A stretch of 64,000 bases of DNA from Ancylobacter aquaticus (GCF_004339465.1 NZ_SMFY01000001.1:248001-312000); one strand, 5' to 3'. Counted from the first letter of the stretch, positions 9,005 through 19,440 are shown. Notes: generated from the sequence alone by a model not told the origin. Program-made: numbers and translations.

Positions 9005-9820
9005 ATGCGCGTCGACACCAGCGAAGAAAGCGGCGGCAACGGCGTCGCCGTCACCTCGTCGGGCGGCAACAACCTGCTTGGTGCCTTGCGCCCGGCCGAT
9101 TTCGCCCTGCTGCGCGGCCATTTGCGCCGGATCGACCGGCCGGCCGGCGCCGTGCTCTACGAGCCGGGCGACGATGTGCGCCATGTGTATTTTCCCTGCG
9201 GGCAGGCGCTGTTGTCCTTCATGGTGCTGCTGGAGGACGGGCGGCAGGTGGAAATCACCAGCATCGGCCGCGAGGGCGCGGTGGGCGGCATCGTCAGCCA
9301 GGGAAGGCTGCCGGCCTTTTCCCGCGCCGTGGTGCAGATGGGCGGGCCGCTGCTCAAGCTCGACGGTGGCGAACTGGAGCGGGCCAAGGAAACCTCGCCG
9401 CCGCTGCGCAACCTCTTTGCCCGTTATGCCGATTGCCTGCTGGCGCAGGTCTTCCAGTCCGTCGCCTGCAACGCCACCCATTCCATCGACCAGCGCACCG
9501 CCAAATGGCTGCTGGCCGCCTATGACCGCACCGGCGACGAAACGCTGAGCCTCACCCAGGAGCAGCTGGCCGCCATGCTGGCGGTCGGCCGGCCCTATAT
9601 CAGCCGGGTGCTCGGGCAGATGAGGGAGGCCGGCGCGGTCGAGCCGCTGCGCGGGCGCATCCGCATTGCTGCTCCCGACCGGCTGCGCAGCCTGTGCTGC
9701 GGCTGTCACCAGGCGGTCAAGCGCCATTTCGACGAGGTGCTCGGGGGCGTCTATCCCCGCGCCAACGAGGTGGCCGGCCACGGCATGGTCATCACCAACG
9801 GCCCCTCCTTCCGCCCCTGA
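9005..9820 (+). CDS. Crp/Fnr family transcription regulator
   Basis: 271 residues. An N-terminal cyclic-nucleotide-type beta barrel (about residues 25-145, with YEPGDDVRHVYFPCGQALLS) is followed by a winged helix (about 165-235; LTQEQLAAMLAVGRPYISRVLGQMREAG is the recognition helix region). There is no Fnr-type N-terminal Cys cluster, so it is not an oxygen-sensing Fnr; a Cys pair sits near the C-terminus (LCCGCHQ), beyond the usual fold. Effector unknown. The start is set by GGGGAG shortly before the ATG. Divergent from the histidine kinase gene, which may be a target or partner, though this is only positional. Confidence 0.88.
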   Translation: MRVDTSEESGGNGVAVTSSGGNNLLGALRPADFALLRGHLRRIDRPAGAVLYEPGDDVRHVYFPCGQALLSFMVLLEDGRQVEITSIGREGAVGGIVSQGRLPAFSRAVVQMGGPLLKLDGGELERAKETSPPLRNLFARYADCLLAQVFQSVACNATHSIDQRTAKWLLAAYDRTGDETLSLTQEQLAAMLAVGRPYISRVLGQMREAGAVEPLRGRIRIAAPDRLRSLCCGCHQAVKRHFDEVLGGVYPRANEVAGHGMVITNGPSFRP

Positions 9821-9903
9821 GGCCGGTGCCGGACGCCGCGTGCAGCCCTGCCCTGCCGGGGCGGGCCTTGTGCGCGGCGCGCACCCATGGCAATCGCCAC
9901 CGC

Positions 9904-10782
9904 ATGGAAATTGACAGCGCCCCGCCCCTCGTTTCGTCCTTCGCCACGCTGGCACCCCGCTACGACCTCGTCCTGTGTGACGTGTGGGGCGTGCTGCACA
10001 ATGGCGTCCTCGGCTCGCAGGCCGCCGCCGAGGCGCTGATACGTGCGCGCGAGGGCGGCGCCACGGTGATCCTCGTCTCCAACGCTCCGCGCGAGCCGGA
10101 AGGCGTTGCCCGCATTCTCGACGGTTTCGGCGTTCCCCGCACTGCCTACGACGCCATCGTCACGTCGGGCATGGTGACGAGCGCGCTGCTGGCCGGGCGG
10201 CCGGGCGTGAAGATGTGGCATCTCGGCCCCCAGCGCGATCTCGGCATCTATAAGGGGCTCGACCTCACGCAGGCCTCCTTCGAGGAGGCCGAACTGATCG
10301 TCTGCACCGGCCTGTTCGACGACACGGTGGAAACGCCGGACGATTATGCCGACATGCTGGCGGCGGCGCGCGAGCGTGCGCTGCCCTTCATCTGCGCCAA
10401 TCCCGATATCGTGGTGGAGCGCGGCGGCGACCTGATCTGGTGCGCCGGCGCCATCGCCGAAGCCTATGCGGAACTGGGCGGCGAGGTGGTGTTCTGCGGC
10501 AAGCCGCACCGCCCGATCTACGAGACGGCCTTTGCCACCGCCGAAAAGCTGCGCGGGGCGCCGGTGGAGCGGGCGCGCACCCTTGCCATCGGCGACGCGC
10601 TGCGCACGGATCTGGCCGGCGCGCTGGGCTATGGCATCGACTGCCTGTTCGTCGCGGCGGGCATCCATGCCGGCGAGCTCGGCCTTGAGCATGGCGCCGA
10701 GGTCGAGCCGCGCGCCCTCGCCCGGCTGCTCGCCGACGGGCCCGGCCGCCCGACCGCCGTCACCACGCGCCTCGCCTGGTAG
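9904..10782 (+). CDS. HAD-superfamily hydrolase, TIGR01459-like (class IIA)
   Basis: 292 residues. Motif I is DVWGVLHNG (Asp26), with the second Asp replaced by Trp-Gly as in the TIGR01459 group common in alphaproteobacteria; motif II is VSNAPR, and the late motif is AIGDALRTDLAGALGYGIDCLFVA. Class IIA cap organisation fits related phosphatases such as NagD. The physiological substrate of this group is not known to me. The gene lies just upstream of ribF in the same direction (120 bases apart), an arrangement that would suit an FMN- or nucleotide-related phosphatase, but this is inference from position. Confidence 0.85.
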   Translation: MEIDSAPPLVSSFATLAPRYDLVLCDVWGVLHNGVLGSQAAAEALIRAREGGATVILVSNAPREPEGVARILDGFGVPRTAYDAIVTSGMVTSALLAGRPGVKMWHLGPQRDLGIYKGLDLTQASFEEAELIVCTGLFDDTVETPDDYADMLAAARERALPFICANPDIVVERGGDLIWCAGAIAEAYAELGGEVVFCGKPHRPIYETAFATAEKLRGAPVERARTLAIGDALRTDLAGALGYGIDCLFVAAGIHAGELGLEHGAEVEPRALARLLADGPGRPTAVTTRLAW

Positions 10783-10902
10783 CGCGCGCCGTCTCCCGCC
10801 GCGCACTCCCACATTGACGCCGGGGCGGGACGGGGCCACTTAGCAGGCGAGCTTATCCGGGCCCGCCGCCGGCGGACGCCCTTTCCGTTGCCTAGCGCTG
10901 AC

Positions 10903-11853
10903 ATGACCCACGCCGCCGCCACCCCGCACCCTTTCCCCGTCCTGCGCAAGGACGACGCGCTGCCGCCCGAGCTCGCCGGCCCCGTGGTCGCCATCGGCAA
11001 TTTCGACGGCGTGCATCGCGGCCACCGGGCCGTGATCGGCACCGCCATCGACCAGGCCCGCTCGCTCGGCCGCCCGGCGCTGGCGGTGACGTTCGAGCCG
11101 CACCCGCGCGCCTTCTTCCGTCCCTCCGAGCCGATCTTCCGCCTGACCCCCGAGCCGATGAAGCTGCGGCGCCTCTCGGCGACCGGGCTCGACGGGGCGG
11201 TGGTGCTGGCCTTCGACGCCGCGATGGCGGGCCGCGAGGCCGAGGATTTCGTCGCCGAGATCCTCGTCGGTCGGCTCGGCGTTTCCATGGTGGTGGCGGG
11301 CTACGATTTCCACTTCGGCAAGGCGCGCGGCGGCTCGCCGCTGTTTTTGCGCGAGGCTGGGCGGCGTCATGGCTTCGGGGTGGAGATCGTTGCGCCGCTG
11401 CTCGACGAGGGCGCCCAAATCTCTTCCAGCGTCATCCGCGCCGCGCTGGCGCAGGGCCGCGTCGAGCAGGCCGCCCACATGTTGGGCGCGCCGTTCGAGA
11501 TCGAGGCCGAAGTGATCCACGGCGACAAGCGCGGGCGGGAACTGGGCTACCCCACCGCCAATATGCGGCTCGACCCGGCGGTGACGCTGGCGCACGGGAT
11601 CTACGCGGTGACGGTCGAGATCGACGGCGTGCGCCACAAGGGCGTTGCGAGCTTCGGCCGCCGCCCGACCTTCGATGATGGCGCGCCACGGCTCGAAACG
11701 TTCATCTTCGATTACGCCGGCGACCTCTATGGCCGGGTGCTGCCCGTCGCCTTCCACGCCTGGCTGCGGCCGGAACTGAAATTCGACGGAATCGACGCGC
11801 TGATCGCGCAGATGGACATCGACAGCGCCAAGGCGCGGGCGGCGCTGGGGTAG
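10903..11853 (+). CDS. ribF: Bifunctional riboflavin kinase / FAD synthetase
   Basis: 316 residues. Makes FMN from riboflavin and then FAD. The N-terminal nucleotidyltransferase domain (about 20-180) shows AIGNFDGVHRGH and, later, SSSVIRAAL; the C-terminal flavokinase domain (about 190-312) shows GRELGYPTANM with the conserved PTAN, and GVASFGRRPTF. ATG at 10903 is preferred over an upstream TTG at 10888 because the domain needs little N-terminal leader. Followed after a 239-base gap with a palindromic element by ileS; the ribF-ileS-lspA order is a familiar one in proteobacteria. Confidence 0.96.
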   Translation: MTHAAATPHPFPVLRKDDALPPELAGPVVAIGNFDGVHRGHRAVIGTAIDQARSLGRPALAVTFEPHPRAFFRPSEPIFRLTPEPMKLRRLSATGLDGAVVLAFDAAMAGREAEDFVAEILVGRLGVSMVVAGYDFHFGKARGGSPLFLREAGRRHGFGVEIVAPLLDEGAQISSSVIRAALAQGRVEQAAHMLGAPFEIEAEVIHGDKRGRELGYPTANMRLDPAVTLAHGIYAVTVEIDGVRHKGVASFGRRPTFDDGAPRLETFIFDYAGDLYGRVLPVAFHAWLRPELKFDGIDALIAQMDIDSAKARAALG

Positions 11854-11882
11854 TAAGAGCCAGGGTTTCGGCCAAGGATTGT

Positions 11883-11989
11883 CAACGCTGGGTCCCGGCT
11901 CGGCACTCCGCCTGCGGCGTCGCTGGGCCGGGATACCGTTTCCCGGACAAGGTGCGCGAAGCGCACCGCCGATCCGGGACCCAGCGTTG
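11883..11989. repeat. 107-base palindromic element with 16-base terminal inverted repeats
   Basis: CAACGCTGGGTCCCGG at 11883-11898 is matched perfectly by its complement at 11974-11989. Inside, GGTGCGC and GCGCACC form a further small hairpin next to CCGG arms. The style resembles dispersed non-coding palindromes of Hyphomicrobiales. It sits between ribF and ileS and would form a long hairpin in any read-through transcript. Confidence 0.7.
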
Positions 11990-12092
11990 GGACTGCGCGT
12001 AGCGGCTTAACCGACTTGACCGCCAGCCGTCCCCTCCCTTGCACGCGCAAGCCGCTGCGCTTAAACCGGGCGGCGATGGCAAGGAGCGCGTC

Positions 12093-15000
12093 ATGACGAG
12101 CCGCAACAGCGATGGTCGCAACGGGAACGAGCCCGCCGGGGAACCGGCCGGCGCGGGAACGGCGCATGATTATTCCGCGACCCTGTTCCTGCCGCAGACC
12201 GATTTCCCCATGCGCGCCGGACTGCCGCAGCGCGAGCCGGAGCTGCTGGCGCGCTGGGAGCGGATCGACCTTTACGGCCAGCAGCGCAAGGCGGGCGAGG
12301 GCAAGCCGCGCTTCGTGCTGCATGACGGCCCGCCCTATGCCAATGGCAACATCCATATCGGCCACGCGCTGAACAAGATCCTGAAGGACGTGGTGGTGCG
12401 CTCGCAGGGCGCGCTCGGCCACGATTCCAACTATGTGCCGGGCTGGGACTGCCACGGCCTGCCGATCGAGTGGAAGATCGAGGAACAGTACCGCGCGCGG
12501 GGCAAGAACAAGGACGAGGTGCCGGTCGTCGAGTTCCGCCAGGAATGCCGCAGCTTTGCCGAAGGCTGGATCGACGTGCAGCGCGCCGAGTTCAAGCGGC
12601 TCGGCGTCGAGGGCGACTGGTCGCACCCCTATGTGACGATGAGCTATGACGCGGAAGCGCAGATCGCCCGCGAGATCGTGAAATTCGCCGGCAATGGCCT
12701 GCTCTATCGCGGCTCCAAGCCGGTGATGTGGTCGGTGGTCGAGCGCACCGCGCTGGCCGAGGCGGAGGTCGAGTATCACGACCACACCTCGTCCACGATC
12801 TTCGTCAAATTCCCCGTCACCGGGTACCGCAAGAGCGCGGCGACCGCCGGCGGACTGCCCAAGGGGCTGGAGCCGGCGAGCGAAGCGGCCGACATCCACC
12901 TGTTCCCCTCCTATGAGGGCGCCTCGGTCGTCATCTGGACGACGACGCCCTGGACCATCCCCGGCAACCGCGCGATCGCCTTCTCGCCCAACGTGACCTA
13001 TGCGGTCTACGAGGTGACGGAGGCCCCGCACGACAACTGGGCCAAGGTGGGCGAGCACTTCATCCTTGCCGACAAGCTGGCGGAAGAGGTGTTCAAGGCC
13101 GCCCGGGTGACGGGCTATGAGCGCCATCGCGAGGTCGACCCGACGCATCTGGTCTGCGCCCATCCGCTCAAGGGCGTCGAGGGGGCGAGGGACTATTTCG
13201 ACTTCTGCGTGCCTGTCGTGCCCGGCGACTTCGTGACCGACGACACCGGCACCGGCTTCGTCCACATCGCCCCCGGCCACGGCGCCGACGACTTCAACCT
13301 GTTCATGTCCGCGCATCTGGGTGAGGTGCCACACACGGTGGGCCCGGACGGACGCTATTACGACCATGTGCCGCTGTTCGCCGGCGCCCGCGTGATGGAC
13401 GACAAGGGCAAGGACGGCGACGCCAATGACGCGGTGATCAAGGCGCTGGCGGGGGCCGACAAGCTGATCGCCCGCGGCCGGCTGAAGCACCAGTACCCCC
13501 ATAGCTGGCGTTCCAAGGCGCCGATCATCTTCCGCAACACGCCGCAATGGTTCATCGCGATGGACAAGGACATTGCGGCGGCGGACGGCTCGACCCATGC
13601 CGGCGACACGCTGCGGGCGCGCGCGCTCGGCGGCATCGCGCAGGTGCAGTGGGTGCCCGCCTCGGGCCAGAACCGCATCACCGGCATGATCGAGAACCGG
13701 CCCGACTGGGTGGTCTCGCGCCAGCGCGCCTGGGGCGTGCCGATCGCCGTCTTCGTGCGCGACCGGGGCGACGGCACGGTGGAAATCCTGCGCGACAACG
13801 CGGTCAACCAGCGCATCGCCGACGCCTTCGCGGCCGAGGGTGCCGATGCCTGGTACCAGGAAGGCGCGGCCGCCCGCTTCCTCGGCAACGACCACGACCC
13901 GGCCGAGTGGTCCAAGGTCGACGACATTCTCGACGTGTGGTTCGATTCAGGCTCCACCCACGCCTTCACGCTGGAAGTGCGCGACGATCTGAAGGTGAAC
14001 CGCGCCTTTGCCGGCGGGCCGGACCGGGTGATGTATCTGGAAGGCTCGGACCAGCACCGCGGCTGGTTCCATTCCTCGCTGCTGGAGAGCTGCGGCACGC
14101 GCGGGCGCCCGCCCTATGACGTGGTGCTGACCCATGGCTTCGTGCTCGACGAGCAGGGCCGCAAGATGTCGAAATCGGTCGGCAACGTGGTGGCCCCGCA
14201 GGAGGTGATCAAGAACTCCGGCGCCGACATCCTGCGCCTGTGGGTGTGCGCCTCCGACTATTCCGACGATCTGCGTATCGGCGCTGAAATCCTGAAAACC
14301 ACGGTCGAGACCTATCGCAAGCTGCGCAACACGCTGCGCTGGCTGCTGGGCTCGCTGCACCATTACCGCGAGGCCGAGCGCGTCGCCTATGCCGACATGC
14401 CGGCGCTGGAGCGCATGGTGCTGCACCGGCTGGCCGAGCTCGACGGGACCGTGCGCGAGGCCTATGCCGCGTTCGACTTCAAGCGGGTGCACGCGGCGCT
14501 GACGGCGTTCATGACCAGCGAATTGTCGGCCTTCTATTTCGACGTGCGCAAGGATGCGCTCTATTGCGACCCGCCCTCCTCGGTGACGCGGCGGGCGTGC
14601 CTCACCGTGCTGGACGAGGTGTTCGCCCGCCTCGTCGTGTGGCTGGCGCCGATCCTTCCCTTCACGGCGGAGGAGACCTGGCTGGCGCGCTTCCCCTCCG
14701 AGACCGGCTCGGTGCATCTCGCCACCTTCCCCGACACGCCGGCGAAATGGCGCGACGACACGCTGGCCGACGAGTGGCGCAAGATCCGCCAGGTGCGGCG
14801 CGTGGTGCTCGGCGCGCTGGAAGTGGAGCGCGCGGCCAAGCGCATCGGCTCCAGCCTGGAGGCGGCGCCGGTGGTGCATGTGAGCGACGCCAACCTGTTC
14901 GCGGCGGTGAGCGCGGTGGACCTCGCCGAAGTGTGCATCACCTCCGACGCGCATCTGATGCCGGACGAGGGCCCGAAAGACGCCTTCCGCCTGCCCGACG

Positions 15001-15164
15001 TGCCGGGCGTGGCGGTGGTGCCGAACCGGGCGACGGGCCACAAATGCGCCCGCTCGTGGAAGATCTCGCCGCTGGTCGGGACGGATGCGGACTATCCCGA
15101 CGTGACCCCGCGCGACGCCATGGCGCTGCGCGAACTCGCCCATGCACGGCGGGCGGCGGAATGA
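12093..15164 (+). CDS. ileS: Isoleucyl-tRNA synthetase
   Basis: 1023 residues, class Ia synthetase. The HIGH motif is at residues 88-91 in [15 protein letters not shown], and KMSKS at 691-695. The editing domain (CP1) lies between, with [12 protein letters not shown], followed by the anticodon-binding domain. The C-terminal Zn-finger extension of the E. coli type is not evident. ATG at 12093 follows AAGGAG with a spacing of 6; an 18-codon upstream in-frame extension is not needed. Its end overlaps the likely lspA start, suggesting coupled translation. Confidence 0.97.
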   Translation: MTSRNSDGRNGNEPAGEPAGAGTAHDYSATLFLPQTDFPMRAGLPQREPELLARWERIDLYGQQRKAGEGKPRFVLHDGPPYANGNIHIGHALNKILKDVVVRSQGALGHDSNYVPGWDCHGLPIEWKIEEQYRARGKNKDEVPVVEFRQECRSFAEGWIDVQRAEFKRLGVEGDWSHPYVTMSYDAEAQIAREIVKFAGNGLLYRGSKPVMWSVVERTALAEAEVEYHDHTSSTIFVKFPVTGYRKSAATAGGLPKGLEPASEAADIHLFPSYEGASVVIWTTTPWTIPGNRAIAFSPNVTYAVYEVTEAPHDNWAKVGEHFILADKLAEEVFKAARVTGYERHREVDPTHLVCAHPLKGVEGARDYFDFCVPVVPGDFVTDDTGTGFVHIAPGHGADDFNLFMSAHLGEVPHTVGPDGRYYDHVPLFAGARVMDDKGKDGDANDAVIKALAGADKLIARGRLKHQYPHSWRSKAPIIFRNTPQWFIAMDKDIAAADGSTHAGDTLRARALGGIAQVQWVPASGQNRITGMIENRPDWVVSRQRAWGVPIAVFVRDRGDGTVEILRDNAVNQRIADAFAAEGADAWYQEGAAARFLGNDHDPAEWSKVDDILDVWFDSGSTHAFTLEVRDDLKVNRAFAGGPDRVMYLEGSDQHRGWFHSSLLESCGTRGRPPYDVVLTHGFVLDEQGRKMSKSVGNVVAPQEVIKNSGADILRLWVCASDYSDDLRIGAEILKTTVETYRKLRNTLRWLLGSLHHYREAERVAYADMPALERMVLHRLAELDGTVREAYAAFDFKRVHAALTAFMTSELSAFYFDVRKDALYCDPPSSVTRRACLTVLDEVFARLVVWLAPILPFTAEETWLARFPSETGSVHLATFPDTPAKWRDDTLADEWRKIRQVRRVVLGALEVERAAKRIGSSLEAAPVVHVSDANLFAAVSAVDLAEVCITSDAHLMPDEGPKDAFRLPDVPGVAVVPNRATGHKCARSWKISPLVGTDADYPDVTPRDAMALRELAHARRAAE

Positions 15165-15672
15165 GCGGCGCCCCGTGAAGCTGCGCCTCGCCGGCCCGTT
15201 CACCCTTTACGGCGGCGCCTTCGCGCTGGCGGCGCTGGTCGCCGATCAGGCGTCCAAGCTCGCCGTGCTGCACGGGGTCGCTTTCGGCCCCGACGGCATC
15301 GTGCCGGTGACACCCTTTCTCGACATCGTCTGGGCGTGGAACACCGGCATCAGCTACGGGCTGTTCTCGCTGGGGGCGGAGGGCTGGTGGATTCTCGGCG
15401 GGCTGAAAGTGGCGGCCGCCCTGCTGTTCTGGCTCTGGCTGGCGCGCATCGACAACCGGCTGGAGGCGGCGGCGCTGGGGCTGCTGATCGGCGGCGCGCT
15501 GGGCAACGCCATCGACCGCGCGGCCTATGGCGCGGTGTTCGATTTCATCTCGCTGCACGCCTTCGGCTTCTACTGGTACGTGTTCAATCTCTCCGATGTC
15601 GCCATTGTTGCCGGAGTGGGCGTGCTTTTGTATGCTTCCTTTTTCGGGGGCGCCGCAAAATCGCCGCCCTGA
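15142..15672 (+). CDS. lspA: Lipoprotein signal peptidase (signal peptidase II)
   Basis: 176 residues from the ATG at 15142; a GTG at 15175 is an alternative start giving 165 residues. Inner-membrane aspartic protease that cleaves lipoprotein signal peptides after lipidation. Four membrane helices are predicted. Both catalytic aspartates are present, Asp125 in GNAIDR and Asp152 in FNLSDVAI, at the standard spacing of 27. The ATG start overlaps the ileS end by 23 bases; neither start has a strong ribosome site. A probable substrate, the lipoprotein at 19638, lies in the same region. Confidence 0.94.
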   Translation: MHGGRRNERRPVKLRLAGPFTLYGGAFALAALVADQASKLAVLHGVAFGPDGIVPVTPFLDIVWAWNTGISYGLFSLGAEGWWILGGLKVAAALLFWLWLARIDNRLEAAALGLLIGGALGNAIDRAAYGAVFDFISLHAFGFYWYVFNLSDVAIVAGVGVLLYASFFGGAAKSPP

Positions 15673-15757
15673 GGTGAGATCGGATCTTCCGCACGCTTGA
15701 GCGGTCGCGCGGGGGCGGCATCTCGCCCGCCTCACCCGACCGGCAGGAGACGACCGG

Positions 15758-16441
15758 ATGACGAAACGAGTTCATGCCACACGCGCCGCGCTTCTGCGGG
15801 GTGCCCTGGTCTGCACGATGGTCGGCGCCTTCGCCAGCGGCCCCGCCTTCGCCAATGACGATCCGCCGGAGATGAACCTCACCGGCCAGCTGCTCACCGG
15901 CCTCGGCCTGGTGGCGCCACCCCCGCCGAATATCGACTACCGCGAGCGCGCCCCGCTGGTGGTGCCGCCGACCGGCGACATTCTTCCGCCCCCGCGCGAC
16001 GCCACGGCCATCTCGCAGAACCCGGCCTGGCCGAAGGACCATGACGAGATCGCCCGCGAGCAGGCGGAAAAGACCAACTGGTCCGAAGCCTGGGAATCGA
16101 TCGCCCGCGACGGCAACACCAATTCGCGCACCCTCACCCCGGCCGAGCTCGACAAGGGCTACAGGGCCGGCAAGGCGACGGGTTCCGGCTTCAACAACCG
16201 GCGCACCAACGACGACAACCGCCTCTCGCTCAACCAGCTCGACTTCTTCGGCTGGGGGAACAAGAAGGCCGAGGAATCCGTGCCGTTCGAGGGCGAGCCG
16301 GACCGGGAATCGCTGGTCCAGCCGCCACCCGGCTACCAGACGCCCGCGCCCGGCGCCAAATACGGTGTCGTCGCCGACCGTCCGGAAGACAAGGACTGGA
16401 AGATGCCGGCCTGGTTCGACCGCAGCCAGCCGAACAAGTGA
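15758..16441 (+). CDS. Exported protein of unknown function
   Basis: 227 residues. The N-terminal 32 residues form a signal peptide with a cleavable SGPAFA end. The mature part is rich in Pro, Asn and Asp, largely polar and probably extended, without a recognised domain; segments such as LTGQLLTGLGLVAPPPP and DWKMPAWFDRS look conserved in style. A CAGGAGACG site precedes the ATG. Proteins like this occur between lspA and M16 peptidase genes in related Rhizobiales, so a periplasmic role linked to the peptidases is possible but unproven. Confidence 0.75.
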   Translation: MTKRVHATRAALLRGALVCTMVGAFASGPAFANDDPPEMNLTGQLLTGLGLVAPPPPNIDYRERAPLVVPPTGDILPPPRDATAISQNPAWPKDHDEIAREQAEKTNWSEAWESIARDGNTNSRTLTPAELDKGYRAGKATGSGFNNRRTNDDNRLSLNQLDFFGWGNKKAEESVPFEGEPDRESLVQPPPGYQTPAPGAKYGVVADRPEDKDWKMPAWFDRSQPNK

Positions 16442-16672
16442 CCGCCTGACGACGCGGGAGGCCCTCGCGCCGCGCCTCTTGCGGCGACGAACCCGGCCGC
16501 GCCGGCCCCTGCCCTGATGCGGGGCTCTCACTTCGCGGTGAAGCGCATGCGCCGCGCGTCGCGTCGCGCACGCTTCGTCGCTACATTGTGCAGCGATCCC
16601 CGCCCTGCGTGGCCCGCTCCCGGGCCGCGCGCCTCCGGCGCCATACGGGCGGCCGCCGAAACGGATGAAGCT

Positions 16673-18079
16673 GTGACTGGAAGAATCATGCCCGCTCTGA
16701 TGCTGCTGGCCGGCGCCGCCGCCGGCCTCGCCACGGCCCCCTCGCGCGCCGACGCTGCCGAGGTATCGGAATTCACCCTCGGCAACGGCCTGCAGGTGGT
16801 GGTGGTGCCCGACCATCGGGCGCCCGTCGTCACCCACATGGTGTGGTACCGGGTCGGTTCGGCCGACGAGCAGCCCGGCAAATCAGGCATCGCCCATTTC
16901 CTCGAACATCTGATGTTCAAGGGCACCGCCACCCACCCGGCGGGTGAGTTCTCGCAGGTGGTGGCCAAGCTTGGCGGGCAGGAGAACGCCTTCACCTCGC
17001 AGGACTACACCGCCTATTTCCAGCGCGTGGCCAAGCAGAATCTCGGCACGGTGATGGGCTTCGAGGCCGACCGCATGACCGGGCTGGTGCTCACCGACGA
17101 GGTGGTGCTGCCCGAGCGCGACGTGGTGCTGGAAGAGCGCCGCATGCGGACCGACAACGACCCCGCCTCGCAGCTCTCCGAGGCGGCGCAGGCGGCGATG
17201 TTCGTCAACCACCCCTACGGCCATCCGATCATCGGCTGGGAAGACGAGATCCGGCAGCTGAACCGCGAGGACGCGCTCGCTTTCTACCGCCGCTTCTACA
17301 CCCCCAACAACGCCATCCTCGTGGTGGCCGGCGATGTCGAGCCGGAAGAGGTGAGGAAGCTCGCCGAGGAGACCTATGGCAAGGTCGCCCGGCGCGCCGA
17401 GACCGCCGAGCGGGTCCGCCCGCAGGAGCCGCCGCCGCGCGCCGAGCGCCGCCTGACGCTGGCGGACGGGCGCGTGGGCCAGCCGAGCCTGTCGCGCAGC
17501 TACCTCGTGCCGTCCTATCGCGGCGACAAGCAGGAAAGCGCCGCCCTCGACGTGCTCTCGCAGGTACTGGGCGGCGGTTCGACCGGCCGGCTCTACCGCT
17601 CGCTGGTGGTCGACAAGGCGGTCGCCGCCAATGCCGGGGCTTGGTACCAGTCCACTGCGCTCGACGATACCCGCTTCGGCCTCTCCGTCACCCCCCGCCC
17701 GGAGGTGACGATGGAGGCGCTGGAAACCGCGCTCGACGAGACCATCGCCGCGCTGGCGAAGGACGGGCCGGACCCGGCGGAACTGGAGCGCGCCAAGACG
17801 AGGCTGGTGGCCGAGGCGATCTATGCCCAGGACAACCAGGCGACGCTGGCGCGCATCTATGGCGCGGCGCTCGCCACCGGCTCCACCGCGCAGGACGTGC
17901 AGATCTGGCCCGATCTGGTGAAGGCCGTTACCGCCGAGCAGGTGCGCGACGCCGCCCGCCGCTGGCTGGTGCCCGCCCGCGCCGTGACCAGCCAGCTGCT
18001 GCAGGTCAAGCCCGCCCCGGCCGCCGTCCTGCCCGAGCCGGGCGCCGACAAGGCGACCCCGGCGGAGGACCGCTCGTGA
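16673..18079 (+). CDS. M16 family zinc peptidase, catalytic subunit
   Basis: 468 residues from a GTG; an ATG at 16688 is also possible. Begins with a signal-like hydrophobic segment ending PSRADA, so the product is probably periplasmic. The inverted zinc motif HFLEH is at residues 75-79, with the third ligand Glu expected in the VVLEERRMRTDNDP region. Two M16 half-domains follow. Bacterial M16 enzymes of this kind degrade peptides or process exported proteins. The stop codon overlaps the GTG of the next gene in GTGA, so the two are translationally coupled and likely form a heterodimer. Confidence 0.92.
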   Translation: MTGRIMPALMLLAGAAAGLATAPSRADAAEVSEFTLGNGLQVVVVPDHRAPVVTHMVWYRVGSADEQPGKSGIAHFLEHLMFKGTATHPAGEFSQVVAKLGGQENAFTSQDYTAYFQRVAKQNLGTVMGFEADRMTGLVLTDEVVLPERDVVLEERRMRTDNDPASQLSEAAQAAMFVNHPYGHPIIGWEDEIRQLNREDALAFYRRFYTPNNAILVVAGDVEPEEVRKLAEETYGKVARRAETAERVRPQEPPPRAERRLTLADGRVGQPSLSRSYLVPSYRGDKQESAALDVLSQVLGGGSTGRLYRSLVVDKAVAANAGAWYQSTALDDTRFGLSVTPRPEVTMEALETALDETIAALAKDGPDPAELERAKTRLVAEAIYAQDNQATLARIYGAALATGSTAQDVQIWPDLVKAVTAEQVRDAARRWLVPARAVTSQLLQVKPAPAAVLPEPGADKATPAEDRS

Positions 18080-19440
18080 CCGGCGGCGCCGTTCAGCGGC
18101 GCTTCGGCGTTTCCCGTTCCCTCCTGTCCCTCGCTGCGGCCACGCTCATGACAATCGCCCTTGCCCCCGCCTCCCTCGCCCAGTCCGAGACCACCCGCAT
18201 CCAGCGGGTGATCAGCCCGGGCGGCATCGAGGCCTGGCTGGTGCACGACACCACCCTGCCGCTGGTGGCGATGGAGATCGCCTTTCTCGGCGGCGCGGCG
18301 CAGGACCCGGCGGAAAAGCCCGGCGTCGCCAGCCTCACCTCCTCGCTGCTCGACGAGGGCGCCGGCGATCTCGATTCCCGCACGTTCCAGGACCGGCTGG
18401 CGGAGAAGGCGATCGAACTGCGCTTCGACGCCTCGCGCGACAGCCTCGGCGGTTCGCTGCGCACCTTGTCGGAGAATGTCGACGACGCCTTCGCGCTGAT
18501 GGCGCTGGCGGTGAACGCGCCGCGCTTCGACGACGAGGCGGTGGAGCGCATCCGCCAGGGCCAGCTTGCCCAGCTGCGCCGGCGGCTGAACGACCCCTCG
18601 TCGCTCGCCAGCCTCGGCTGGTCGGCCGCCGCCTTCCCGGGCCATCCCTATGGCCGCCCGGTGGCCGGCACGCTGGAGAGCGTGCCCGTCATCAGCCGCG
18701 ACGATCTGAAGGCCTATGTCGGGCGCACCATTGCCCGCGACAATCTCAAGATCGCCGTGGTCGGCGACATCACGGCGGAGAAGCTCGGCCCGGCGCTCGA
18801 CGCCATGTTCGGCGCCCTGCCGGCCAAGGCCCAGCTGACCCCGGTGCCGGACGTGGAGCCGCGAGGCCTCGGCACCGACGTGGTGAAGACGCTCGACGTG
18901 CCGCAGACCTCCATCGTCTTCGGCGGCATCGGCCTGAAGCGCGACGACCCGGACTTCATCCCCGCCTTCGTGCTCAACCATATTTTCGGCGGCTCGGCGT
19001 TTTCCTCGCGCCTGTTCAGCGAAGTGCGGGAAAAGCGCGGGCTGGCCTATTCGGTTTACAGCCACCTCGCCCCGCTCGACCACGCGGCGCTGATCCTTGG
19101 CGGCACGGCGACCAAGAACGAGCGCGCCGGCGAGAGCGCGGATCTGATCCGGGCGGAATATCAGCGCCTGCTCACCGTCGGCCCGAGCGCGGAGGAGCTG
19201 GAGGACGCCAAGAGCTACCTCATCGGTTCCTTCGCCCTGCGCTTCGACAGCTCGGCCAAGGTCGCCTCGCAGCTGCTGCAGATCCAGATCGACAATCTCG
19301 GCATCGACTATATCGACATCCGCAACCAGCTGGTGGCGGCGGTGACGCTGGACGACGTGCAGCGCGTGGCGGCGCGGCTGGACAAGCATCCGGCCCTGCT
19401 GTTCAGCCTGGTGGGCAAGCCCGAGGGGCTGACCCAGTAA
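18076..19440 (+). CDS. M16 peptidase-like protein, non-catalytic partner
   Basis: 454 residues from a GTG at 18076 with GGAGG about 7 bases upstream. Has a signal peptide (SLLSLAAATLMTIALAPASLAQ) and the M16 fold, but the HxxEH zinc motif is missing: the equivalent region reads SLTSSLLDEGAGD. The substrate-binding half keeps features such as FGGSAFSSRLFSEVREKRGLAYSVYS, the conserved R/Y region of the C-terminal M16 domain. It is therefore probably the structural partner of the upstream catalytic subunit, as in mitochondrial processing peptidase alpha/beta pairs. Confidence 0.92.
   Translation: MTGGAVQRRFGVSRSLLSLAAATLMTIALAPASLAQSETTRIQRVISPGGIEAWLVHDTTLPLVAMEIAFLGGAAQDPAEKPGVASLTSSLLDEGAGDLDSRTFQDRLAEKAIELRFDASRDSLGGSLRTLSENVDDAFALMALAVNAPRFDDEAVERIRQGQLAQLRRRLNDPSSLASLGWSAAAFPGHPYGRPVAGTLESVPVISRDDLKAYVGRTIARDNLKIAVVGDITAEKLGPALDAMFGALPAKAQLTPVPDVEPRGLGTDVVKTLDVPQTSIVFGGIGLKRDDPDFIPAFVLNHIFGGSAFSSRLFSEVREKRGLAYSVYSHLAPLDHAALILGGTATKNERAGESADLIRAEYQRLLTVGPSAEELEDAKSYLIGSFALRFDSSAKVASQLLQIQIDNLGIDYIDIRNQLVAAVTLDDVQRVAARLDKHPALLFSLVGKPEGLTQ

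Noticed and set aside
11727-13895. 722-codon open frame on the minus strand
   Set aside because: Antisense of ribF end and ileS; no recognisable domain.
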